From assembly GCA_030737835.1 (NCBI GenBank), contig CM060855.1, positions 2,155,032 through 2,219,031 on the forward strand: a DNA stretch of 64,000 bases, read 5' to 3'. Source of the stretch: Acorus gramineus. Lineage: Eukaryota > Streptophyta > Magnoliopsida > Acorales > Acoraceae. The position numbers and the translations under genes were made by a program. The notes under the pieces were generated by a model. The model made no database searches. It had not been told where the DNA came from and saw only the letters and a program-made list of their open reading frames with translations. Positions 46,772 to 58,464 of the stretch are shown here, one piece after another (position 1 is the stretch's first letter; each line of letters starts with the position of its first letter).

Positions 46772-47008
46772 TATGGAAGGAGACAATTAGTGTATTGATG
46801 AATGTAACTATAATGGTGCGTCTGAAGTTGGTCTGGCATTCGATTCCGAAGATAGTGCATATCAATTTTATAACGCATATGCAAGATCAGTTGGCTTTAG
46901 CATCTGGAGAAGTGGCATATCAAAGTCTAATGGCACAGTCAGAAAGCGAAAATTTTGTTGTTCTAAAGAAGGGATGCAGCGGTTGATAAGGGAAAAGTCT
47001 TGCACCCG
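46772..47008 (+). pseudogene. FAR1 DNA-binding domain fragment
   Basis: The plus strand reads VGLAFDSEDSAYQFYNAYAR, SVGFSIWRSGISKSNG and KRKFCCSKEGMQ, the FAR1 (WRKY-GCM1-like) domain of FAR1/FRS proteins and FAR1-type MULE transposases. One in-frame stop precedes it (46,790) and another ends it shortly after the CSKEG motif. The rest of the transposase is absent. Confidence 0.75.
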
Positions 47009-47582
47009 CTAAGTTATGGGTTTGATTGCAGATTTTTATTTGTCCTTATCCACTGCTAAGTTACTCAAAATTGCACAAGAACTAGTCCTTGAACATGAGA
47101 ATGTAACATGTACCCAGGCATCATCGACTACAAAAGCCTCTATTACAAATAGTTGTCAGTAGTCAATTGGAAACATGTGTTAATGGCTAATTGGAGAAAT
47201 TTGGACCAATCCATGCAGCTCACCCCCAACACACAACGCAGTATCGTAACCATTAATCCAACCATAAATTCCAGACCTGAAAACCACCACCACCACCTCC
47301 TCCTCCAATCCCCTTGACATTCTCATTTCCTTCTTTACCTACTCAACCAGTCAAAATTGAGTGAATACCACCACTTGTATTCTAATCAGTCCCCAATTAA
47401 AAACTTGCATTCATCACCTTACAGTAACATTTTCAATCACAAATCTCGTATTAAAACACCATTATTACAAACTTCCACAGTAAAAAACATTACACATGTT
47501 CCACAACCATAACATTCATCATTCATCATGCAGTTTACACAACCATAACAATAATATTAACATTACAAACTTCCACAACCAT

Positions 47583-47668
47583 TACATGTTGTTCCAAATA
47601 AATTACAACTCTTGTCACAACCATAACATGTTGTCCCAAATAAATTACAACTCTTGTCACAACCATAA
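47583..47668. repeat. Two-copy tandem repeat, unit 42 bp
   Basis: CATGTTGT(T/C)CCAAATAAATT continued by ACAACTCTTGTCACAACCAT, twice in succession with one difference. Confidence 0.9.
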
Positions 47669-47815
47669 CTTGGTAATGAATTTATTGGCTTCCTCTAGAT
47701 TTTGGAAGCCCCTGCATATTGGATCCGAAAACTCATGTACTTGTGCTTTGCATTCAGGCCAAAACTCGTATACACACCCGGGATTCTGTCTATTGCTACT
47801 GTATAATACCTAAAT
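47660..47815 (-). pseudogene. Viroplasmin / RNase H1 N-terminal-like fragment (fossil)
   Basis: The minus strand encodes WPECKAQVHEFSDPICRGF, followed by NLEEANKFI, matching the conserved 'W.EC..QV.GF....F..F....EA' pattern of the viroplasmin/RNase HI N-terminal domain. The frame is not intact. The domain occurs in host RNase H1, in plant transposon-borne proteins and in caulimovirus protein P6, and origin cannot be settled here. Confidence 0.6.
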
Positions 47816-48644
47816 TTTGCCATGAAACTACAATAAAAATAAAAGCTCATCAGATTTTTTTTTCAAGATGATAGACCTTGGGTATTACATCAATTATAAG
47901 TGGTTGTATTTGGAACCTACAAAGCTCCTCATATTTAAAACTTGTTTCCAAACAAATCAAATCTTGATTTTTTTTTCTCTCTTAAAGAATGAGCATCTCT
48001 ATCACCAAAAAAAAAAAATCCAACATAGAAAAGTTTGCTCATCCAAATTTTCAATTCCATACACTTGTCCTAAAATACCAATTCATGTCAATTTAAATGA
48101 ACATCCAACTTACAAAACAAAATTTATAAAAAAAAACATCAGTCCCCTTCGATTCCATACACTCGTCCTAAAAAAATTTGACAACCAGATGGAGAAATCA
48201 ATCCCCTTCCTTCCCAAATATCAAATATTTTTTTCAATTTGGAATATTTTCAAATATAAATTTTACACATTGTTGACCCATCTATTAAAAAAAATGAACA
48301 ATTTTGACACGAAAAACTAATGCTTGAAAGTAAGTTGGAAAAACCCAAATCACGTTTTCACCAAATGTAAATCTCTAACAATACAATCATCTCATAACTA
48401 TCACAGTTTAATGAAACCTTCCATTGATATTTCCACCCACATTGGCGGAGAAACATGAATCAGATTGAGCGATTCGACACCTCACCTTGGAAGGATCGAC
48501 GAACGGCAAGGATTTCAAGAGATCAACGACCCGATCAGAGACCTGGCCTCCTGCTCATCGAGGACGGCCGACGATGAACGAAGTGCCTTTTCGAAGGAGA
48601 AAATAAGGGTTTAAACTGATTCTGCAGGAAACATTGTTTAAATT

Positions 48645-49370
48645 TTTACATTTGTATTGGAGATGATTTTTGGGTGGTCATTCTACATATTTAGCTAAGA
48701 AGTCACAAAAAATCATGCCATTGGAGATGTTTTGATCACTCATTTCATTATTTTGTCATAATAAATTTAATGGCTGTGCTTGATAAATAATATAAATTTC
48801 ACTGGTGTGTGTTTGTGTGTTTTTATATTTAATTTTTGTGGACGCCCATTCTTACTAGTAAAAGTCTATAAAAAAAAAATATATAAACATACTGTCAGTA
48901 CATACCGATCACACAATATTAACAAACATAAAATGAGGATAGAACTATCGTTTAAAAACTATGGATTATAACTTGTTTCTTATTCACTGTTTGTCATTAA
49001 TTTATCCAAATTGAATCACAAAAGTATAAAAAGAATGGCTTTCATGTTTTCCAATAAGAACAGTAAAAAGACAATCAAACAAAAAAAGAAAAGAGCTGCT
49101 ACACTGAGTTTGTTTTGCAATCTCATACATGATAGTGTAGTATATACTACACTATTATAGTGCATGTGATTCTATCATAAATTTTTATTTTTTCAAATAG
49201 AAAAAAATACACTAGTGCATCTCAGTTTATATCATTTCATTCAACAGTATGCACTATAATAGAAAAGTGTATGATTTTTTCTTTAAAAAAAAAGAAAAAC
49301 AGTATGAACTGCAAATAGGGCCGCACAATAGCACAAGGGGCTGTACATATCATTTCTGAAAAATAATTGT
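48645..49370. other. AT-rich unit-2-specific stretch
   Basis: No gene seen. At 49,094 lies the recurring motif GCTGCTACACTGAGTTTGTT (relatives at 30.8, 37.06, 39.69 and 54.55 kb), followed by TAGTGTAGTATATACTACAC, a small palindrome. Confidence 0.45.
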
Positions 49371-49376
49371 TCTTTA

Positions 49377-49843
49377 GCATTCGTTTGGATATAGAATTAA
49401 GTTATTATAAAGTTTATAACTATTCTAGTATAGATAAGGAATAATTGATTTTTTATTTTGTTGTGTTTTTCATTATTCTTGTTGAAAAATGTAATAATTA
49501 AGTTTTTGTTGTTTGGTTTACCATAAATAAATTGTGGATAAAATGTGTATAAGGTGTACATAAATATTTATAAACAATGAAAAATTGATTTGACCAATCG
49601 CACCCCTGATTTATAAGGGGATAATGACAGTTGATTTGATAGTGGAGCCCACATAATCAAATAGGTTGAATAACCCGGAAAAACTTAATTTCAGGAGGGT
49701 AGCAGGAATAATTGTATCACTTTATTCAAGTTAATTCTGGTATACAAATTCTCATTTATTTGAGCATTTCAAACATCCATTTTATCACTATTCCACTTTA
49801 TACCTATTTATTCCATCCCCCAATTCTGTAATCAAACATGGGC
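49377..49843. mobile_element. Tourist-like MITE, TTA target duplication (unit 2 copy)
   Basis: GCATTCGTTTGGATATAG at the left and GTAATCAAACATGGGC at the right, flanked by TTA (49,374-49,376 and 49,844-49,846). Unit 1 has the homologous element at 24,963-25,350. Confidence 0.75.
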
Positions 49844-51657
49844 TTAGAGTGCACCATGACTTTTCCCGAACGAGTTAAATAAATTTCATCTCTGAAATAC
49901 CACTGTTTATTATATGATTCAAAGTTCCTCCAACTTATTCTCTACAGTGTGAAACCAGTTCCTTTGCCTGTCAAAGTGGAGACAAATCTCTTCCCTCGTG
50001 TGTATTGACCCAAACATATAGTTTTTTTTTAAAAAAAAAACAAATAGAGGAATACAGTGGCAGCAAATTGACCCAGGTTTCAAACATTCTTCTGGTCCAT
50101 AATTTAAGAAACCTTGTTTCCATCAAATGTTACCCCACAAAAAATTTTCTGCATGGTTGTGGATTTATAATGAAACATTGATGGGTACTTTAGGTAGCAT
50201 TTATAATCCAAACCCGTTTGTAAACACACCCAACGGATTCACTTTTTGAAGAAAGCGAAAAATAGTTTTTAGATATAAAAAATAGTTTTTTAGAAAATCT
50301 ATCAAAAGTGTGTTTTCTAAAAAGTTATTTTCAATAGCTATTTGTTAAACTCATTTTCAAATGCTATCTTAGTTCTTTCAAATATGAACTTATTCAATAT
50401 AAAACTAAAAATCCAACTTTGGAGTTTATACATTGGTACACATAATTAAATGATTGTCTAATACCATTTGATACAACAAAGATATTGAAAATATTTCTTT
50501 CATTAGAATGTCTTTTAATCCTCAGACATTGTTTAACTAGTCTGTCTATGGATGGATTAAGATTTATATCATTATTTCACTCAATAAATTGAATAATGTT
50601 ACATAAATTATTAATAAAAAATAGGTGCATCAATCACCACTCTTCTTTCTTTTACTTACCAAATATTTTCATTTATGGATAAAATTGTAGGAAAATATTT
50701 GACCAACAAAAAAAAAATAAAGGCTAGTTTAATATTCATTATCATTATGCTAGAACACCCAGGAAAATTGCATTTGAAATATGCAATTCATCTATTCATT
50801 AATAGACATTGCAGACCAAATTTCTCCTTCTACAAAATCAAAACAGAACTGGATTCCTAAAAATGAAGAATTCTCCTTCTATGCCAGAGTTACTAACTGG
50901 TCTTAAGTGTATATTGATGACCAACAAAAATAAATAAATAAGTGTTTTATTTAACAAGAATACCTAATGGAAAATATAAGTGAATTAAGTTCATCATCGT
51001 AGCAATAACCAAAGAATATTAACCAGCTCTCAAAGGGGCCTAAAGTAGAAAAAAAAATTATTATGTTAACTTAAAGAACTTGGAAACATAGGAAGAATAG
51101 TTTCTTATTAGTATACTCCAACATATTTCAAAGTTTAAAAATATATATTTGTCTAATTAAATATATAAATTTATAAAAATAAATAATATACACAAATGAA
51201 TTTGATGCATATTTTTTTATAATATTTAATCTAAAATGCTAGTCTAACTTGATATGCATTTGGTTACAGGGAAACAAAAAGTACCAACAAAAATGTAGAA
51301 GAAACCATTCAAAAGGATTATCAGAGCAAACATACACTGAAGATCTAATCAATACATGTTAGTTCCCAATCAAGGATTGATATGTATCTTATGTAAACAT
51401 ATAAGATATAAGATAATTTGGGACATATTTCATCTCATGATTAGAGACTAACATGAAATGATAAATGAAACACTGATGATTGATTTCTGGTTAATCTAAT
51501 AACCACCAATTGGTACCCTAATATAGAAATTTGAATAACCCATCTAATATCACATGAAATCCCCAACCCCTCACCAAAAAAAAAAAATTGTTGCCTTGAA
51601 TAAGAGAAAAATATCAACCAAAACAATCCATTTGTTTCTATATATATATTAAATCTC

Positions 51658-51891
51658 TCAAAGTCTCTTCCCACCATTGGAGATGGGTTTGGTGACCTTG
51701 TATAGATGCTCGATCGATCTGAACCTCCTCTTCTTCGGAAAACGCGAGACCTTCTTCTCTCCCTCTTCCGACGTATTGGGTCGGCTTCGGATTTGGCTTT
51801 GGCTTCTCTCCTCCTCCGCGTTGTCCACGCTCAGTTCTATGAGCTTCTGCGCAGCTTCCATGTTTGGCTGCATCTCTTCCTTCTCAGCCAT
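51658..51891 (-). CDS. Small basic protein, 77 aa, unknown function (unit 2 copy)
   Basis: Paralogue of 27313-27543. It starts MAEKEEMQPNMEAAQKLIEL and ends with KKRRFRSIEHLYKVTKPISN and GGKRL. About 10 positions differ, nearly all in residues 6-46. The two length changes relative to unit 1 are multiples of three. About 1 kb of flanking DNA on the 3' side (50,950-51,650) is nearly identical to 26,590-27,310. A (TG)n(AG)n microsatellite (51,898-51,945) replaces the short TATA/GA leader of the unit 1 copy, so the 5' leaders have diverged. Function unknown; nuclear location is suggested only by the basic PKKRRFR stretch. Confidence 0.75.
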   Translation of the reverse strand: MAEKEEMQPNMEAAQKLIELSVDNAEEERSQSQIRSRPNTSEEGEKKVSRFPKKRRFRSIEHLYKVTKPISNGGKRL

Positions 51892-51896
51892 CTCTT

Positions 51897-51897
<1 letters not shown>

Positions 51898-51932
<35 letters not shown>

Positions 51933-52179
51933 GAGAGAGAGAGAGAGGGAGGGAGGGAGATTGATTGAAGGCGTTGTTTTGAATGGGCTAAGATTAAAGA
52001 AATCAATATGGGTTTCGTGGGTATTGTTGGAATATGTGTGTGTGTGTTGAAGAAAAGATGATAAAATATAAGGAAGGAAAAGGAGGAAGAGTTTTTAATG
52101 GGTGGATGGATGGATGGATGGGGAGGATGTTTTGAGAACAAATGGAAACTTTTTTTCTTCTCTATCTATCTATAATTAG

Positions 52180-52218
<39 letters not shown>

Positions 52219-52441
52219 AAGGGGGTCTTTTGAAATGGCTAAGAATTAAGATTAGAGAAATCAATAATCAATATAGGTTTTGTGGGTATTGATGAATATT
52301 TATATATGTGTGTTTGTGTTCAAGAAAAGATGACAAAACATGAGGAAGGAAAGGAAGGAACAGTTTTGATGTGTGGATGGGGAGGATGTTTTGAGAACAA
52401 ATGGAAATTTTTTTTCTTCTCTATCTATTTTTAATAAGTGG

Positions 52442-52491
<50 letters not shown>

Positions 52492-52720
52492 AGATTGAGA
52501 TTGATTGAATGGGGTGATTAATGGAAGGGGGTGTTTTGAATGGACTAAGATTAGAGAAATCAATATGGGTTTTGTGGGTACTGTTGGAATATATATATAT
52601 ACATATACACGTGTGTGTCGAAGAAAACATGACAAAATATAAGGAAAGAAAGAAAGTTTTAATTTTGATGTTTTGAGAATAAATTGAAACTTTTTTTTCT
52701 TCTTCTGTCAATTTTTAATA
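51898..52720. repeat. Microsatellite plus three-copy tandem repeat upstream of the 77-aa gene
   Basis: (TG)n at 51,898-51,927 and (AG)n runs at 51,933-51,948, 52,183-52,213 and 52,461-52,489 mark the starts of three copies of the repeat also found at 27,566-28,300. The copies differ in length from unit 1. Confidence 0.85.
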
Positions 52721-53020
52721 CTTATATGTTGTGGGTGTGTTTTTTTTTCCTTGTTATTTGCGGTTTTTTTTATTGTTTTTGATGGTTTTGATTGAGTTAT
52801 GTGTTTTATTGTTTTTTGTTATTTTATTTTATTATAATTGGAGCGTGAAGCACGTTCCAACTCAGTGAACGTGCTCGGAAGATGAGAACGTGTTTGCTGG
52901 GTATTGATTGAAGGGATGTTTTGCATAAAACCCCTTAATGTTTTTCTTTGACGTGTACCCTTCATGGAATTTATTATTTGTGATGGTGACTGTTGGAATA
53001 TTTCAGTGTTATATAGTTTG

Positions 53021-53218
53021 TTTGTTTTTTTTTTTTTTTTTTTGTGCCGACAAGGGCGGGTATAACAACAGTGCTTAAGGCCCATTGCATACACAACAAC
53101 ACACCAAAGCCTACAAGAGGCTACTACATCCCTTAGAGGGAATTGCGGGGGTCGAACCCGTAACCTCCACGAGGTGGAGGGTGCATCTTGACCAACTCGC
53201 TAGGCGAGTGGTTGTGCT
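53021..53218 (-). mobile_element. tRNA-derived SINE
   Basis: The minus strand starts GCACAACCACTCGCCTAGCG, with A-box-like TAGCGAGTTGGTC, then a B box GGGTTCGACCCCC (53,148-53,160). It ends in an A tract (T19-21 on plus at about 53,023-53,043). Absent from unit 1. Confidence 0.8.
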
Positions 53219-53384
53219 TCACACTGTATAATTGATGGAAGTTGGAAGTCAGACCCACAGCCTAAAATCAACATAAATTTTAGGTTTGATTTTGGGTCAT
53301 GGATTTAAGAATTTGGGAGAAGAGAGGGATGAGAGAAAGAGAAGAAGAGGGGGAGAGAGAGAGAGATAGGGGGGCACCAATAGA

Positions 53385-53917
53385 GATAGCAATGGGACAA
53401 GGTAAATGGAAAATCCGTTTTAACTCGTTCCTATTAGAACGGGTTTGGTCCCCTAAATGTGGAACACAAACCCGAACCCGCCCGTCCCGATGAAGATATG
53501 GGCCGGGTTTGATATTCAAGAGCAAAACCCGTCCTGTTTCATCATACTCTTTTAAATCATTTATATCATATTATCATCAGAATTAATATAATACATAAGT
53601 AAAAATAATCCATCATATATTATTATTATTATTATCACAATTGATAAAATATTTAAGCATGTATCAATTAATATTATATAAGATAATTATTTAATTTATA
53701 ATCTAAAAAAATAAAAAATAATTAAAATGTTTTAAGAATTGATACTCTTTTTTTTTTCCTCCTAAATGTAATGGGACGGGACAAAACGTGTTTGGATTCT
53801 TTGAAAACTCGTTGGGATAGGTTTGTGATGGAATAGTCAAACTCATCACGGATTTGGGATGGGTTTGAAAAGAAATATTATTAATGGGTTTTGAATTGGG
53901 ATTATTTCCAACCCTAG
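53385..53917. mobile_element. Possible MITE with 'AACCCG' inverted ends
   Basis: AGAGATAGCAATGGGACAAG at the left and GATTATTTCCAACCCTAGAT at the right, with CAAACCCGAACCCGCCCGTC and GGGATGGGTTTGAAAAG inside, suggest an inverted-repeat element of the common 'GGGCGGGTTTGG' type. Boundaries uncertain. Confidence 0.4.
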
Positions 53918-53926
53918 ATATCAAGC

Positions 53927-53932
<6 letters not shown>

Positions 53933-53961
<29 letters not shown>
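53933..53961. repeat. (AG)n microsatellite
   Basis: Alternating AG run; the ORF at 53,966-54,163 is composition-driven and is not called. Confidence 0.95.
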
Positions 53962-53965
<4 letters not shown>

Positions 53966-55123
53966 GTGGGGGTTGGGTGGCGGCCGCAGGGCGGAGGTGG
54001 CCAGGGGATGACAGAAAGAGGGCATGATAGAGAGAGAGAGAGAGAGAATGGAGTCAGGGAGGGGCGGGTAGGGCAGCAAGTGGCAGTGCGGAGAAGGCAG
54101 AGGGATGTTGCTCTTTCTCTTGGAAGTAGTATAGGGAATTATGCTAAATCAAAACATACATAACTATAGATTTTATTGAGCTGAAATAAAAAAATTTTTT
54201 TTTTTTTTTTTGGGGGTTTGGGGGGGGGGGGGTGGAAGGCTTATGGGACTCATATTTAGCATCCCAAATGGAGGCAGTATTCAACCATTTTGACGGGTGA
54301 TTTTTTCAAAAAAAAAATGTTAGGAACATATATTTTGAAATCACTTTGCAACCCCATCATATTCAAAAAAATTTTAAAAATGTACATATTTGTCTAGTGA
54401 AAATATTTTCACAAAAATATATATTCAAGTGAATAAAATGCATTCATTCTTGCATTTTTTTTTTCCTAATAGTATATTTTTCAATTAAATGTATACTCTA
54501 TTAAATATTTCATATATTGATTAGGATGGTAAGAATGACAAGGAATGAATCAGGGGCGCCGACACGCTCAGTAGTCGTCTGTAGATTAGAGACGGTCCCC
54601 CAACAGTTTATAAATTAATTTTTTTTATAAAAATATGTACTAAATTATAAAGATATATATACTTCACTTTTTATTATAATTTATATTTCACTAGATAAAT
54701 ATAAGAATATAAAAAAATTAAAGTGATTTGCAGATATGTATCATTCTCCATGTGTCAGTGTATCAGCACCCTTTCTTCAATCACAACAGTATCAACTCAC
54801 CATTTCATTTAGATTTGATCTGGAGTGTTAGATGGGCAACTTATGAAAATATTAAAAGAAACTTCTCTTCCATAAAGTGCACTTTGGTCCATTTAATTGT
54901 CAATCAAAGATTCGTTTGTGATGTCTGAAAAGTTGCATTAATGTTCTATGCGCGTCCTTTTAATTGTGTAGTAAAGTCAGACACACATAGGAATATCACA
55001 TAAAAAATGGAATTTCATGTATTCCTAGCTTTATGATTTTGTGCCCAGAATGTTCCACCTATTTGTACATGTTTTCCAGATGATTTTCATATCAGTACTG
55101 ATATCATTCTGTGCATATTTTAC

Positions 55124-55328
55124 TTATGATTTTCATATCAGTAATAATAGGATTTCTATTAGATCGTATATGACTAAACGACACGTATTCATCAAAATGC
55201 ATTAAAAGAATTTTTATCAATGATTTTCATATTAATGAAAGATTTTTTACTTTTTGATGGATTCATGTCACTCGTTCAGACACGTACTAATAGAAATCCT
55301 ATCAGTACGTTCTGATATGAAAATTTTT
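55124..55328. mobile_element. Short inverted-repeat MITE, unit 2 specific
   Basis: GATTTTCATATCAGTAATAA with TAGGATTTCTATTAG at the left is matched inverted by CTAATAGAAATCCTATCAGT with TTCTGATATGAAAAT at the right. Unit 1 reads straight through (about 38,640). A partial copy of the left end precedes it at 55,081. Confidence 0.75.
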
Positions 55329-55368
55329 CCATATTTTACCATCTTTACAGACATTGTAATTGCTTAGA

Positions 55369-56183
55369 GGGAGAATTGTCCATATACCCCTGGACCAACC
55401 TCTCATTTTTCATACCCCTGACTTTTCAAAAATTTTTTTTACCCCTGCAACTTTATTCAATTGTTTTCTTCCCCCTGCCTTTTCTAAATCCCATAAGTAC
55501 CCTTCATATAAGACAAAGAAAACTCACATCCCCTTTTATTCTCTTCTTCTTCCCCAAATTAGATCCCCTTTTATTCTCTTCTTTCCTAAACCAGTCGAAG
55601 CACTTCCCCAAACAACTAGTTTTTCTTCTTCTTCCTCAGGAGAGCACTGAAAATCTTACCCTCAGATCCATCGCCCATACCGAGATCCTTCACACGGTTG
55701 CCGTTCTCAGTTCGCTATTCACATTCTCGCTCACCGATCCGCCGTTCACCTCATCGCTCTTCACGCCGTCGCCGACCCATCACATTTTGATCATTTCGTT
55801 GGGTCACAATCGACAAACGTGTGAGGATCCACATGCCTAGCCAGTTATCAGTGGACTTTGAAGTGTGTGTGAGAAATAATTATTGTTTAGGGTACCTATG
55901 TAATTCGTTCAACTATAATGGTGTGTAATTTAATTTTACTGTTTGCACTTAAGAGTGTTTCCTCCTGGCAGGTTTGATACAGGATGATATTTTATCATGT
56001 GTTATGTACACCCATTCTAAATTCTAACATCCCCTCATGTATTAGTTACTTTTTTAGATATGAGTTACAAAAACTCCAACATCAGGTTACAAAAACATTA
56101 TATATTAGTTACGTACAGTCCTATTTCAATATATATTTATGTAACTACTATATAAAGGTCCAGGGGTATATGGACAATTCCCC
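55369..56183. mobile_element. MULE-like element with 28-bp TIRs carrying gene-like DNA (Pack-MULE-like)
   Basis: GGGAGAATTGTCCATATACC at 55,369 is matched inverted at 56,156-56,183. The inside has a CT-rich leader followed by GC-rich sequence with coding-like composition (55,650-55,830), ending in a possible donor GTGTGAG. It is absent from unit 1. The flanking target duplication is unclear. The ORFs inside have no recognised domain. Confidence 0.65.
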
Positions 56184-56535
56184 TTGATCCTATGCTAAGT
56201 TTATGGCTACCCAACATATTAGTGGACCCTAGGTAAAATGTTAAAATGGAGCTCTTATTCATAAATTTCTTTAGTGCTTAAATCGTATAAAATATTTAAA
56301 TAATTTTTTAAATTAAATTTTAGAAATTTATTTCCACATATCCTTATTAAAATAAATCTCGATAAAATAAGATCAACGAAAACATAAATAAATAAAATGG
56401 ACTAATTTTAGAAAGAATTTTTTTTCCTTAGGATTTTGGGGCCTAGGCGCCTGCCTTAGTTGCCTGAGGCAGGCCTGATTGTAATTTCTTTTTGAATTGT
56501 GATCATGCTAGCAGTCAATTTTGCAACTCACATTT

Positions 56536-57179
56536 TGTTAGAAATTATGTTATTTTATTTTATGTGAGAGGTAAATTAAAATTTTGCATGGATGTGAATT
56601 TCATGAGTTCACTGTTTTTAACATTATTTTGGTTAGAATTTGCTTTTTCTCTAAGGGGTGCTTGTAGAGTTGGTTTTTATTTTGAAATGGTTTTCAAAGT
56701 GGCTTTTGGTTTTGGTAACTGCTTTTGGTTATTAACGGTTGAAAATTAAACCGTTTTGTTCTTGGCGGGTGCTTTAGCACCGTTTAATAATTATTAAATG
56801 GAGTGTGTGTGTGTGTGTGTGTGTGGTATAAAACCATGCAGAGACATACACACTTAATGATCCAACACACTCACCTTATGCATTGAGTCCCACACTTAAA
56901 AATAAAACAAGAGAAAGAGAGGTCTCCTATTCTTAAAGATTTACAAGGTGTTTGTTAAAATCTTTTCATTTGGAGTGCACCTTGAAAAGGGTCATGGATC
57001 GTCGTATCTTCAGAGTGGACCGCCAGTGAACTATTGCACCATAGTGGAGCGGAATCTGTTTTTTGAAAAGCGCATTTGCGTGCTTCGAACCACCACATCT
57101 GTCAGATTTTTCTAATTCTCTATTTGATCCTATTTTATTGTGGTTTTCAAAATTAGAAGACTTAGGGTAATTTCCAACA
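56536..57179. mobile_element. Solo LTR (fossil), TG...CA ends, CATTY target duplication
   Basis: 644 bp from TGTTAGAAATT to AATTTCCAACA with short inverted ends. Flanks CATTT (56,531-56,535) and CATTC (57,180-57,184). A TATAAAACC promoter box follows a (GT)n run (56,803-56,825). No internal region remains. The TGTT...AACA ends suggest Ty1/copia. It is absent from unit 1, so it inserted after the duplication. Confidence 0.85.
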
Positions 57180-57726
57180 CATTCTATGTTAAATTGGTTT
57201 ATATTAAAATTAAGAAAATTAATATAAAGATGTACGCATTTAATTAATTCAAGTGTTTATGTAGTTTTCTGTGTACAGTATGTATTTCATTAGAAAAATA
57301 TGTATCATAAAACAGTTATAATATATTGTTAGACAAGGAAGTATCTTAAAAAAAAATTAAAACATATCCGTCTCAACATTTTCTTTCAGGAACATTATAG
57401 AAGCAGAATATATATAAAAACCAACGTGGGAGACATTCAATTATTTTAGGGTTAAATAGCCTTAGCCTGATATGAAAGATTGTTTTAGGTGCTTTCCAAG
57501 TGATCATACGTGGTTGTGAAAAAGGTGAAGAAAGAAAAAGCTAAACATGTAAAAAAAACATGTTAGCTTGTGAGTTAATATTCTAAAGCATTGCATTAAA
57601 GCATAACATCATGAACTTATACAGAGACCAAAATAGCACCACCCACTATCTTTTTTTATTTTATTTTATGGGTAACTGTTTTTTGTATTATTTTTTTTAT
57701 AAATATTTTTCTATTAGCATGAGTAA

Positions 57727-57945
57727 GGGTGCGTTTGGTTGCGCGATTGCGATTGCAGGAAGCTGTGTCTGTAATCGTGTAACTAAAAAGTTTTACTGTA
57801 GCAGCTTCATGCACACATATTTCAGGTAAATAATGTTCAAAAACTGCGATTTCAAAAAGTTGAGAAAGTGAGTTCCTTGCGAAATTAGTTTTAAAACTCA
57901 AATTCCTGCAGAATCAATTTTGCAATCGCGCAACCAAACGCACCC
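57727..57945. mobile_element. Tourist-like MITE, TAA target duplication, empty site in unit 1
   Basis: 219 bp. GGGTGCGTTTGGTTGCGCGA at the left and its inverse (CAATCGCGCAACCAAACGCA then CCC) at the right, flanked by TAA on both sides. Unit 1 at about 41,565 reads GTATGCTAAGACTCAAATC with a single TAA. The small ORFs across it are artefacts. Confidence 0.95.
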
Positions 57946-58187
57946 TAAGATTCAAATCCATGACCCGAGTTCTATAATGTGAGACATTGCATTGATTAAG
58001 AAAAATAAAATGTCACCAACCATCTAACTTCTTATTTTCGTACGTAACTTGTTTATTAATAAAATATTCTCCTACAATGAGAAGTACTTGATCCGAAGTC
58101 TTTCATTAAATAGATGATATCTCTACTGATTATCTGTCAAGAGCTAATTTAATTATCTATCTTCTTGGCATGCACTATAAACAAACC

Positions 58188-58464
58188 GGCAGACTTCTTG
58201 GCCTCTTTTCCGCATGTCATGGGCACCTCAACCATCTCCAACCTCTTTATGCCGTCAGATCTTAAAACTCTCATTTTGGATGACGCAGCAGGGAAGATCC
58301 AATTGAGATCGAAATGAAAATGACATTGTAAACGACAACACTAGTTTTGTTGTCCTCTCGCTTCTTTTTTGTATTCATCTTTTGTAAAGTTTGATCTCTC
58401 TTATTTTGTAAATGCTCACATAGTAATATAAAATCTCATTTACCCACAAAAAAAAAAGAAACAT
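58188..58464 (+). mobile_element. 5'-truncated LINE insertion with poly(A)
   Basis: The plus strand begins NKPADFLASFPHVMGTSTIS, the end of a LINE RNase H domain (N.ADFLA signature), and continues to LRSK then stop. A 3' UTR and A10 tail (58,449-58,458) follow. Unit 1 has the empty site at about 41,798 (ATTATAAACATTGAGGG), and AAAC at both borders is a short target repeat. Confidence 0.8.

Larger units (their letters stand above)
46250..48620. mobile_element. MULE-C remnant: FAR1 fragment and convergent viroplasmin-like fragment
   Basis: A plus-strand leader exon (about 46,230-46,322; ends TTTCG|GTGAGC) and FAR1 domain (46,772-47,008) face a minus-strand viroplasmin-like fragment (47,660-47,815). 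The minus-strand fragment has its own GC-rich leader-like exon at about 48,500-48,620, with donor CCAAG|GTGAGG. The convergent layout is like MULE-A and MULE-B. I found no terminal inverted repeats, so element status and borders are inference. Confidence 0.45.

Noticed and set aside
47496-47813. 105-codon plus-strand His/Asn-rich ORF
   Set aside because: Arises from a CAT/AAC-rich tandem repeat and lies antisense to the viroplasmin-like fragment.
53148-53218. tRNA-like A and B boxes as a tRNA gene
   Set aside because: Followed by a SINE body and poly(A), with no complete cloverleaf; called a SINE.
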